NCBI GenBank assembly: GCA_963839955.1
Contig: CAWIXB010000001.1
Coordinates: 2,852,001-2,916,000, forward strand
Direction of reading: 5' to 3'
DNA length: 64,000 bases
Source: CAWIXB01 sp963839955
GTDB taxonomy: Bacteria > Actinomycetota > Actinomycetes > JACCUZ01
The translations under genes were made by a program, and so were the position numbers. Of this stretch, positions 43,809 to 51,566 are shown one piece after another. The notes beneath the pieces were generated by a model. It saw nothing but the letters and a program-made list of their open reading frames with translations. It was not told where the DNA came from and did not search any database. Every line of letters begins with the position of its first letter. Position 1 is the stretch's first letter.

Positions 43809-44584
43809 GCGACGTTGCCCCCGTAGCCGACCATGGTGGCCACCACGTCGGGAACGGTGAGGCGTTCGGCGGCCTCCTCCACGACCGTCCGGCCGCGCCA
43901 CAGGATCGACACTCGATCGGCAACCTTCAGTACGCGGGGAAGGTCGTGGGAGACGACCAGGACGCCCAGCCCCCGCGCAGCAACCGTGCGCATCAGGTCG
44001 CAGACGATCTCGCTCTGCCGCGCGCCGAGGGCCGCCGTCGGCTCGTCCATCAGCACCGCGGTGTCCGACCACATGACGGCCCGCGCGACGGCGACGGCCT
44101 GGCGCTGCCCGCCGGAGAGGTCGCTGATCGGGATGGCCAGCGACGGCAGCTTGATCGAGAGCTCGCGGAGCGCGACGTCGGCACGCTCGGTCATCTCCCG
44201 CCGCGCCATCACGCCGACCCGGCCGCGCAGGCCGCCGTACAGGGTCTGATGGCCGAGGAACATGTTGTCCACGACCGAGAGGTCGGGTGCGAGAGCGAGA
44301 TCCTGGTGGATGCACTCGACCCCTCGCTGCTGGGCGTCGCGGATGCTCTCCGCGTGCACGGTCTCGTCGGCGATGACAAGCTCGCCCGCGTCCGGCCGCT
44401 CGATGCCCAGCAGGCACTTCACGAATGTCGACTTGCCGGCGCCGTTGTCTCCGAAGAGCGCCACCACGCTGCCCGACGGGACGGTGACGCTCGCGTCGGA
44501 GAGAGCCTGGACGTGCCCGAAGCGTTTCGCGATGCCCCGTCCGGCGATGGCGATGCCCGGCCGCTCCCGGTCGTCGTCTGGCAC
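43805..44584 (-). CDS. Sugar ABC transporter ATPase, single nucleotide-binding domain
   Basis: 259 aa. Walker A GDNGAGKST, Q-loop IHQDLALAPDLSV, signature LSGGQRQAVAVARAV, Walker B AVLMDEPTAALG, and His in VVSHDL. Ribose-type ATPases usually carry two fused domains (~500 aa); this is the single-domain form seen in FrcA-like systems and must work as a homodimer. The GTG at 44584 has AAGGA upstream; an ATG at 44614 lacks a ribosome site. First gene of its operon, divergent from the kinase gene. Confidence 0.9.
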   Translation of the reverse strand: MPDDDRERPGIAIAGRGIAKRFGHVQALSDASVTVPSGSVVALFGDNGAGKSTFVKCLLGIERPDAGELVIADETVHAESIRDAQQRGVECIHQDLALAPDLSVVDNMFLGHQTLYGGLRGRVGVMARREMTERADVALRELSIKLPSLAIPISDLSGGQRQAVAVARAVMWSDTAVLMDEPTAALGARQSEIVCDLMRTVAARGLGVLVVSHDLPRVLKVADRVSILWRGRTVVEEAAERLTVPDVVATMVGYGGNVA

Positions 44585-44698
44585 TGCGTCGTCCTTCTGC
44601 CTGGCAGGATGCATCGTCGTGGCCCGACATGCTGGCGGATCGATCCAACCACGAGCGCGGTGTCGTGGGGTGTGGCAGTCGTCCACGCGGGAGTCGGC

Positions 44699-45598
44699 GT
44701 GACGGCAGCGCTCGCGGTCGTGGGCGCCCTCAACCGGGACGCCGTTCTCGACGTACCCCGGCTCCCGCAGCCAGGCGACACGGCGGTCGGTCTGCGCCCC
44801 GCGACAACCGGATTCGGCGGCAAGGGGGCCAACCAGGCAGCCGCGGCCGCCGCCTTCCTGGGCACCCCGGACACGGTCGCGATGGTCGGCTGCGTAGGCG
44901 ACGATGCAGCAGGGCAGGACATGCTCGACGATCTGCGTGAGCGTGGCGTGGACGTCGACGCGATCCGGCGGACCGCAGGCGCGAGTGGCTCGGCAACGAT
45001 CGCCGTCGATCCGGCCGGTGAGAATCTCATCGTCGTCGACCCCGGGGCGAATGCGTCACTCACCCCCGACGACGTCCGAGTTCCCCTGGTGGCCGACGCG
45101 GCTGTGTTGCTGCTCCAGCTCGAAGTGCCCGCCGATGTCGTGCTGGCTGCCATCTCGCACACGCGAGGACGCGTGGTCCTCAATCCCGCACCGGCAAGTG
45201 CCGCCAACCGGTTCACCCGAGGCGTCGACGTGCTCGTGCCCAACAGGCTGGAGCTGGCCGAGCTAGCGGGCGCCCCACCGGCGGACCACGTCCGCGAGGC
45301 ACTCGCCCAGGCAGAGAGCCTGTCACCGCGCACCGACGTCGTGGTGACGATGGGCCACCAGGGCGCGCTCGTGGTCCAGGCCGACGGGAAGACCGCGATG
45401 GTGGAAGCACCAGAGGTCAGAGCAGTCGACTCGACCGGCGCCGGCGACTGCTTCTGCGGCGTGCTCGCCTGCCTGCTCGTGGAAGGAGTCGACCTCGTCG
45501 CCGCGACCCGCATCGCGGTCGCCGCGGCCTCGATGTCGGTCGATGCGAAAGGCGCCCGCGGTCACCTGCCCAACCGAGCGGACGTCCGGTGGCCGTAG
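44699..45598 (+). CDS. Ribokinase/PfkB family sugar kinase
   Basis: 299 aa. PfkB signatures are both present: TGFGGKGANQAAAAAAFLG (N-terminal, residues ~40) and DSTGAGDCFCGVLA (C-terminal, with catalytic Asp near residue 248). It phosphorylates the sugar delivered by the divergent ABC transporter, probably ribose or a close analogue. The GTG at 44699 follows GGGAG at five bases. The stop overlaps the start of the GH106-like gene by ten bases, tying hydrolysis and phosphorylation together. Confidence 0.9.
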   Translation: MTAALAVVGALNRDAVLDVPRLPQPGDTAVGLRPATTGFGGKGANQAAAAAAFLGTPDTVAMVGCVGDDAAGQDMLDDLRERGVDVDAIRRTAGASGSATIAVDPAGENLIVVDPGANASLTPDDVRVPLVADAAVLLLQLEVPADVVLAAISHTRGRVVLNPAPASAANRFTRGVDVLVPNRLELAELAGAPPADHVREALAQAESLSPRTDVVVTMGHQGALVVQADGKTAMVEAPEVRAVDSTGAGDCFCGVLACLLVEGVDLVAATRIAVAAASMSVDAKGARGHLPNRADVRWP

Positions 45599-48369
45599 AC
45601 GTCACCGAGACGACGACGTCGCCCGGCACCTTCGCCGAGCCGGACGCCGCACACAGCCCCGCGGCGTACTGGTTCTGGCACCACCTCCCCGACAAGGACC
45701 AGATCCGGGCACAGGTGGCGGCGATGCGGGACGGGGGCTATCGCTCCTTCCAGATCCAGGCCCGGCTCGCCTACCCGATGGACGCCTTTCTCGGCGACGA
45801 CTACCTCGAGGCGTGTGCGAGCGCGGTCGCGGAAGCCAGTCGCCTGGGGATGACCGTCGGCATCTACGACGACTACAACTGGCAGAGCGGCCACGCCGCC
45901 GGCCGGACCGTCGCCGGCCACGATCACCTGCGCGAGCGCCACGCGTTCTGGGTGACCGAGACCGTGCTGCCGGGAACGACGACCACGGTCACGATCGACC
46001 GCATCGTGTCGGCCACCGAGAGCCTCGGCGCCGCCGGCATGGCCTGGCAGTACGACGAGGGGCGGGTGCGCTGGGACGAGTGGACCGTCGTCGCGGCGCT
46101 GGTGCATCCCCAGCACCTCGACTCGGCGCAGGACGGCGTCTTCGATGTGACACCAACCGCACGGGTCGTCGACCGCGATGACGAGTCCTGCACCGTTCGC
46201 ATCGGCATACCACCGGAAGTCGACGACGTGCCCGTCGCGGCGACTGTCTTCGTCAGCGCTCGCGCGGCGAGCTCACGGCTGCCCAACTACCTGCTGCGGG
46301 AGGCTGCCGAACGCTTCGTGGAGGTCGCCTACGAGCCCTGCTACCGCACCCTCGGGCCCTACTTCGGCAACACCGTCAGCTACGTCTTCTTCGACCAACC
46401 GCACGCCACCTTCTACGACTGGGCCCAGCGCGCAGGGAACCTCCGCAGCAGCTTCCTCCACACGCCGGAGCTAGCTGAGCGCTTCGAGCGAGACCACGGC
46501 CGGGCCTTCTCCTCGGCGCTGCTCGCGCTGGTGCACGACGTGGGCCAAGAGACGGCCGCCCTGCGTGCGGACTTCTACTCCACCTACTCCCGTCTCGCAC
46601 AGGAGAGCTTCCTCGGCGTCCTGTCGGCGTGGTGCCGCTCGCACGGCGTCGCACTGTCCGGCCACGAGGTGCTCGGGCACGTCGGCTCCTGGCACCCGGC
46701 CAAGATGTTCGCCACCTGGGACCTGCGGGTCAACTTCGGCCTCGACCACTTCGGGGTGGACGCCTACCGCGACCTGACCGGAGTCGACGCACAGGACTGT
46801 GTCCCGCAGCTGAGCGCCAAGATGGGCGACTCCGTCGCTCGTTCCAACGGGCGCAGCGGCTGCATCGTCGAGCAGTACTGCCTCGGCCGGTGGCCGGAGT
46901 CGTATCCGGGTGACTGGGACCTGACGTTGGAAGACGTGCGCGCACAGGCGATCAGGCTGCATCTGGCGGGCGCTCGCCAGTTTCTGTTCCACGCCTTCTA
47001 CCAGACCGACGGGACGGGCGAGAACGCCGACTACTTCGTCAACCCGCGCTTCGACTTCGCTCCCGGCATCAACTTCCAGCCGTGGTGGGCGTTCCACCGG
47101 GACTTCGCCGAGGAGAGTGCCCGGCTGTCGACGTTCATCGACGAGGCCGAGCCTGCCTGCGACATCGCGGTGCTCTACCCACTCCGTACGGCGTGGAGCG
47201 AGGGCCCCGGACACACCTACGGTGACCACGTCGAGTTCTGGGCCTCGAGGCTGGCGGAGGCGGGAGTCGGCCACCACTTCATCGACGAGAGCGACATCGA
47301 GGCGAGCACCGTCAGCGACAGCCACCTGTGCATCGGCAGCCGGCGCTATCCCTGCGTGGTCCTGCCCTCGATCGCAACGGTCCGGTCGACGGACACGCTG
47401 GCGGCACTCGCACGATTCTCGGCCTCGGGCGGGACACTCGTCGCCTCGGGTGACACACCCCGGAACGTCCAGCACGGTGCACCCGGATTCGTCGGAGCAC
47501 AGTGGGCCGAGCTCGCGCGGTCGCCGACCGTTCACGAGTACGCCGGCCTCCCGACGGCAGAAGACCTGCACGAGATCCTTGCGCCCCTGCTGTCCCGGAG
47601 GCCGCACGTCGCCTCCGGCGCACGGGTCTGGCAGTGGTGGGGTGTCGACGATGCCGGCTGGCGGTTGGCCGTGTTCAACGACGGCGACGAGCCCGCGCCC
47701 GTCGTCGTGACAACTCCGTGGCAGGCCCTGGACGGCCAGCACTGGGACCTCGCCAGCGGTGAGGTCGGCCCGTGGACTGGCGTGCGCGACGCCATCGACG
47801 GCGACGCCGCGCTCGTCCTGCAACCGATGGAGGTGCTCTGCCTCCATGTCTCGGAAAGCCCCGCACCCGCTGGCGACCCTCCGTCACGTCCGCGCGCGCC
47901 GATGACGGTCACCGCACGGCAGCGACGCGACATCGTGCTCGACGCGGGCTGGACCCTCGAGGTGTTCGAGGGGGGCCGCGCGGCGCCGCCAAGACCCGTC
48001 ACACCCTCCGTGGGATGGGAGCAGCAAGGACTGCCCACCTACTCCGGGCTCGGTGTCTATCGCTGCCGCATCAGCGTGCCACCCGACGACCCGCTCGACT
48101 GGTCGCTCGTCCTTCCGACGGTGCACGCCGCGGTCGAGGTCCGCCTGAACGGAGAAACCCTGGGCAGGCGTGCCTGGGCGCCGTACGTCTTCGCGCTGCC
48201 GCCTGCGCTGGTCAAGGACGCGGACAACGACCTGGAGCTGCGGGTCTACAGCAGCGCCGGCAACAAGTACCTCGCCGGGACGGGGTTCCAGGAGCATCCC
48301 GCGGCCAGCGGCCTTGCGGCCGTCCCCGTGCTGCGACCGCTCGGCAGGCGGTCGCCGGCGTCTGGATGA
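45589..48369 (+). CDS. GH106-like glycoside hydrolase (alpha-L-rhamnosidase-type)
   Basis: 926 aa, no signal peptide. The start, AAYWFWHHLPDKDQIRAQVA with the TIM-barrel continuation LGMTVGIYDDYNWQSGHAAG, matches the opening of GH106-type enzymes. Large inserts follow, then the C-terminal jelly roll typical of these and GH2 enzymes (SGLGVYRCRISVPPDDP, VEVRLNGETLGRRAWAPY). Members remove terminal rhamnose from glycosides; rhamnose specificity is not shown here. The cytosolic location implies that small imported glycosides are the substrate. It starts with GTG overlapping the kinase gene. Confidence 0.65.
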   Translation: MAVDVTETTTSPGTFAEPDAAHSPAAYWFWHHLPDKDQIRAQVAAMRDGGYRSFQIQARLAYPMDAFLGDDYLEACASAVAEASRLGMTVGIYDDYNWQSGHAAGRTVAGHDHLRERHAFWVTETVLPGTTTTVTIDRIVSATESLGAAGMAWQYDEGRVRWDEWTVVAALVHPQHLDSAQDGVFDVTPTARVVDRDDESCTVRIGIPPEVDDVPVAATVFVSARAASSRLPNYLLREAAERFVEVAYEPCYRTLGPYFGNTVSYVFFDQPHATFYDWAQRAGNLRSSFLHTPELAERFERDHGRAFSSALLALVHDVGQETAALRADFYSTYSRLAQESFLGVLSAWCRSHGVALSGHEVLGHVGSWHPAKMFATWDLRVNFGLDHFGVDAYRDLTGVDAQDCVPQLSAKMGDSVARSNGRSGCIVEQYCLGRWPESYPGDWDLTLEDVRAQAIRLHLAGARQFLFHAFYQTDGTGENADYFVNPRFDFAPGINFQPWWAFHRDFAEESARLSTFIDEAEPACDIAVLYPLRTAWSEGPGHTYGDHVEFWASRLAEAGVGHHFIDESDIEASTVSDSHLCIGSRRYPCVVLPSIATVRSTDTLAALARFSASGGTLVASGDTPRNVQHGAPGFVGAQWAELARSPTVHEYAGLPTAEDLHEILAPLLSRRPHVASGARVWQWWGVDDAGWRLAVFNDGDEPAPVVVTTPWQALDGQHWDLASGEVGPWTGVRDAIDGDAALVLQPMEVLCLHVSESPAPAGDPPSRPRAPMTVTARQRRDIVLDAGWTLEVFEGGRAAPPRPVTPSVGWEQQGLPTYSGLGVYRCRISVPPDDPLDWSLVLPTVHAAVEVRLNGETLGRRAWAPYVFALPPALVKDADNDLELRVYSSAGNKYLAGTGFQEHPAASGLAAVPVLRPLGRRSPASG

Positions 48370-48458
48370 CCGCACGGTTTGAGACGATTTGCCGGAATCC
48401 TTGACTTCGCCGCGCGCGTGGGTCGGGATGGAGTTGCCGCGACCAGAGAGGCTTTCCG

Positions 48459-50435
48459 TTGCCCGTCAGAACGCTGCCCGCAAGCACCCTGTCCATGAAG
48501 GCGTTGGCCACGCTCGCTGCCGTGTCGGTCGTTCTCGCGCTCTCGGTGACGACCGCCACGAGCCGCCCAGCCGCCGCCGCGGAGGCAGCGGACACCGCGG
48601 CCTGCCAGCCGTCCGGCGTCGAGGTGCTCGCTCCGGCCTCGGTTGTCTCCCCTGTGGTGGGGGCGGTGGCCACCGGCAGCCGGGCCTACCTGGTCTCTCG
48701 CGGTCTCTCGCCGGCCACCGTCGGGGTCTATGACATCGACGAGAACCGCGTGGTCGACAACATCGAGCTGCCGACCGGCGACGGCGGCTGGGGCGCCACC
48801 GTCGCAGGCGGCGACGTCTACGTCGGGACCTACGGCGCGACGGCCGACGTGCACCGGCTCGACCCCGACACGGGCCAGGTCGACCAGGTGGCCCGGATGA
48901 CCGGAGACACCTTCGTGTGGGATCTCGCCACGACTCCGGACGGCCACGTCGTCGGCGGCAGCTCGCCGTCGGGGCGGGTCTTCGACTACGACCCGGCCAG
49001 CGGCAACATCCGTGACTACGGCGCCGCCTTCGCCGGTGAGATGTACGTGCGATCGGTGGCCGTGGACGACGACACCATCTACGCCGGCACCGGCTCGCAC
49101 GCGCACCTCGTGGAGATCGACCGGGCGAGCGGGGACCGACGCGACATCCTGCCTGCCGAGCTGGCCGGCGAGTCGTGGGTCTACGACCTCGCCGTCACCG
49201 ACAAGTACGTCGTGGCGGGAACCGAGCCCACCGGCAGGCTCGCCATCATCGACAGGGCCGATCCCAGCTCCTACCGCATCGTCGACACCGGCCGGCGGAC
49301 GGTCGACCAGGTCAGCGTGCAAGGCAGCACCATCTGGTTCACGACCCGCACCGACGGCGGCCTGCACCGCTACGACCTCGACACCGGCGCCGTCACCGAC
49401 ATCGCCGTCCCGTCACCCAACGAGGAGACCCGGCTCGTCTCGCCGCGACCGGACGGGCAGGTCTTCGGGGTCAGCGGCAGCGGCGCCGCATGGTCGGTCG
49501 ACACGACCTCCGGGACCAGCCGGCTGATCGACCTGCAAGACGCGGGCCTGCGCGCGGGCCCGGAGGTCGTGCAGTCGCTGGCCACGCACGGCGGGACAGT
49601 GTTCGCCGGCGGCCACTGGGCACTGACCGTGCACAACACGGCCAAGGGCACGGCCGCGCGCTACCGGCTTGCGGGGGAACCGAAGTCGATGACCGCGGTC
49701 GGGCCACATCTCTTCTTCGCCGACTACCCGGGCGCCACCATCGGAACGTGGACGAAGAAGCGTGGCTACCAGCAGGTCGCCCCGCTCGCCCCGCTGCAGA
49801 ACCGGCCTCGCCACATCTACTACGACAAGCACAGCAAGGCACTCCTGGTCGCCAGCATGGCGGAGTACGGACACCTCGACGGAGCACTCACGATCCACAA
49901 CACCCGCACCGGCAAGACCGACGGCTATCGCGGGATCGTCGACGACCAGACGATCAATGCCGTCACCACCGACGGGAACACTGCCTACCTCGCGACCCAG
50001 ATCCACTCGTCGGCCATCGAGCCGACGACGACCGAAGCCAAGCTGGCCGCCTTCGATCTCGTCAAGCGCACGCTCACGTGGCAGACGGTGCCGCTGCCGG
50101 GCGTCACGTCGATCCGCCACCTGACCGACCTTCACGGGACGCTGTTCGGAACCGCCGGCGACAGGATTTTCGCGTTCGACCCGGTGAAGCGTCGGGTGAC
50201 CCGCACGGCGGCGGTGCCCGGCGCGGGTGGTGAGATCAAGGTGTGGCGCGGCCGTCTGTTCACCGCCACCGCCAGCCAGGTGCTGGAGATCGACCCACGC
50301 ACCCTCGCGGTCTCCGTCGTCGCCGACTGCCTCGGAGCGCAGTGGCACAACGAGCCGAATCTCGCCATCGACGACAGGACCGGCGCCGCCTACACGTTGG
50401 CCGGCCGCAACCTCGCGCGGGTCAGCCTGCGGTAG
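48459..50435 (+). CDS. Secreted beta-propeller (YncE/PQQ-like) protein
   Basis: 658 aa. Signal peptide (hydrophobic AVSVVLALSVTTA, cleavage near AAAAEA), then repeating blades such as GVYDIDENRVVDNIELPTGDGG, VHRLDPDTGQVDQV, VFDYDPASGNIRDYG and ITAFDPVKRRV-type motifs. That is the pattern of a seven- or eight-bladed propeller. Two Cys (near residues 46 and 637) may close the ring. No catalytic motif is evident; ligand binding or lyase activity on a glycan is possible. The TTG start has GAGAGG eight bases upstream; an ATG at 48495 is the alternative. It stands 89 bases behind the GH106-like gene. Confidence 0.75.
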   Translation: MPVRTLPASTLSMKALATLAAVSVVLALSVTTATSRPAAAAEAADTAACQPSGVEVLAPASVVSPVVGAVATGSRAYLVSRGLSPATVGVYDIDENRVVDNIELPTGDGGWGATVAGGDVYVGTYGATADVHRLDPDTGQVDQVARMTGDTFVWDLATTPDGHVVGGSSPSGRVFDYDPASGNIRDYGAAFAGEMYVRSVAVDDDTIYAGTGSHAHLVEIDRASGDRRDILPAELAGESWVYDLAVTDKYVVAGTEPTGRLAIIDRADPSSYRIVDTGRRTVDQVSVQGSTIWFTTRTDGGLHRYDLDTGAVTDIAVPSPNEETRLVSPRPDGQVFGVSGSGAAWSVDTTSGTSRLIDLQDAGLRAGPEVVQSLATHGGTVFAGGHWALTVHNTAKGTAARYRLAGEPKSMTAVGPHLFFADYPGATIGTWTKKRGYQQVAPLAPLQNRPRHIYYDKHSKALLVASMAEYGHLDGALTIHNTRTGKTDGYRGIVDDQTINAVTTDGNTAYLATQIHSSAIEPTTTEAKLAAFDLVKRTLTWQTVPLPGVTSIRHLTDLHGTLFGTAGDRIFAFDPVKRRVTRTAAVPGAGGEIKVWRGRLFTATASQVLEIDPRTLAVSVVADCLGAQWHNEPNLAIDDRTGAAYTLAGRNLARVSLR

Positions 50436-50455
50436 GTCGCGCGTGAGGCAGGGCG

Positions 50456-50917
50456 TCAGTCGCGTGGCGACTCGGCGCCCCGCTGCATCATCTCCTCGGG
50501 CGACAGGTCCTCGATGTGGCTGGCCACGCTCCACCGGTGGCCGTACGGATCCTCGAACTGGCCAGAGCGGTCACCGTAGAACTGGTCCTCCACCGGGCGG
50601 AGGACCATCGCACCGGCCGCGACGGCCCGCTCGAACACCGCGTCGACGTCCTCGACGTAGACGCTGAGTGTGACCGAGGTGCCGCCGACGTACTTCGGGG
50701 ACCGTACGCCGATGTCCGGGAACTCGTCGGACAGCATGATCACCGAGTTGCCGAGCTCCAGCTCGGCGTGGCCGATCCGGCCGTCAGGCTCGGGCATCCG
50801 CATCCGCTCGGTGGTGCCCAACACCGTGGCGTAGAACTCGATCGCCGCAGCAGCGCCGTCGACGCACAGGTACGGGACGACCTGCGGGTAGCCCTCGGGA
50901 ATCGGCTGCACAGCCAT
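50456..50917 (-). CDS. VOC (glyoxalase/bleomycin-resistance) family protein
   Basis: 153 aa. PhnB/glyoxalase-like blocks: PYLCVDGAAAAIEFYATVLGTTE, LELGNSVIMLSDEFPD, VYVEDVDAVFERAVAAGA and QFEDPYGHRWSVASHIEDL. Members bind metal or small drugs through paired beta-alpha-beta-beta-beta units; no specific activity can be assigned. AGGAGG stands five bases before the ATG at 50917. Divergent from ridA with a 146-base gap. Confidence 0.88.
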   Translation of the reverse strand: MAVQPIPEGYPQVVPYLCVDGAAAAIEFYATVLGTTERMRMPEPDGRIGHAELELGNSVIMLSDEFPDIGVRSPKYVGGTSVTLSVYVEDVDAVFERAVAAGAMVLRPVEDQFYGDRSGQFEDPYGHRWSVASHIEDLSPEEMMQRGAESPRD

Positions 50918-51063
50918 GACGACCTCCTCGTGGAGCACCAACGTAATACGCTGCGCAACGTCACGAGGCGGCACAACGTGCGCACACCATCCACGTCTGG
51001 TTCGAACCGCCGGACAAGTAACGTTCGCGGATCGGCACAGGCCACTGATCGACAGGAGCACAC

Positions 51064-51447
51064 GTGAGCAAGCAGGCAATCAGCACGACGAAGGCACCGA
51101 CCCCCGTGGCCGCCTACTCCCAGGCCGTGCAGCGCGGGGACATGATCTTCCTCGCCGGACAGGGCGGCGTCGACGCGCAGACCGGTCAGCTCGTCTCGGA
51201 CGGTGTCGCGGACCAGACCAGGCAGACGCTGCGCAACCTCCAGCACGTGCTCGAGGCCGCGGGGGCATCGTTCGACGACGTGGTCTCGGTGCGCGTCTTC
51301 GTCACCGACCACAGCGAGTTCGCCGGCATGAACGAGGTCTACGGCGAGTTCTTCAGCCGACCGTACCCGGCCAGGACCACCGTCTTCTGCGAGCTGGCTC
51401 CCGGCATGAAGGTGGAGATCGACGCCATCGCCATGCTCGACGGGTAG
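51064..51447 (+). CDS. ridA: RidA family enamine/imine deaminase
   Basis: 127 aa, full length for the family. Blocks include PVAAYSQAVQRGDMIFLAGQG, the trimer contact helix LRNLQHVLEAAGASFDDVV, VFVTDHSEFAGMNEVY, and the C-terminal ARTTVFCELAPGMKVEIDAIA. The Arg of the ARTTV segment (about residue 105) and the terminal Glu fit the catalytic pocket that hydrolyses reactive 2-aminoacrylate-type imines. The GTG at 51064 has AGGAG upstream. Confidence 0.9.
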   Translation: MSKQAISTTKAPTPVAAYSQAVQRGDMIFLAGQGGVDAQTGQLVSDGVADQTRQTLRNLQHVLEAAGASFDDVVSVRVFVTDHSEFAGMNEVYGEFFSRPYPARTTVFCELAPGMKVEIDAIAMLDG

Positions 51448-51469
51448 CGTCGGCGAACCAAGAGTTCTC

Positions 51470-51488
51470 AATCCGGCCATTCCGGATT
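51470..51488. repeat. Inverted repeat after ridA
   Basis: AATCCGG-CCATT-CCGGATT, a perfect 7-5-7 dyad 23 bases past the ridA stop and 79 bases before phoD. It could end the ridA transcript or serve as an operator for phoD. No T-run follows it, which weakens the terminator reading. Confidence 0.5.
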
Positions 51489-51566
51489 AACAGGGAGGTA
51501 TTGCCGGGCAGCGCGGCGGCTGCCTAGGGTCGGCTCAGCCCCCTCGCCGACTCCCGGAGTGCCGTC

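Noticed and set aside
44637..44646. GGATCGATCC palindrome in the divergent kinase/transporter region
   Set aside because: Ten bases only, with no resemblance to a known operator and no second copy seen nearby.
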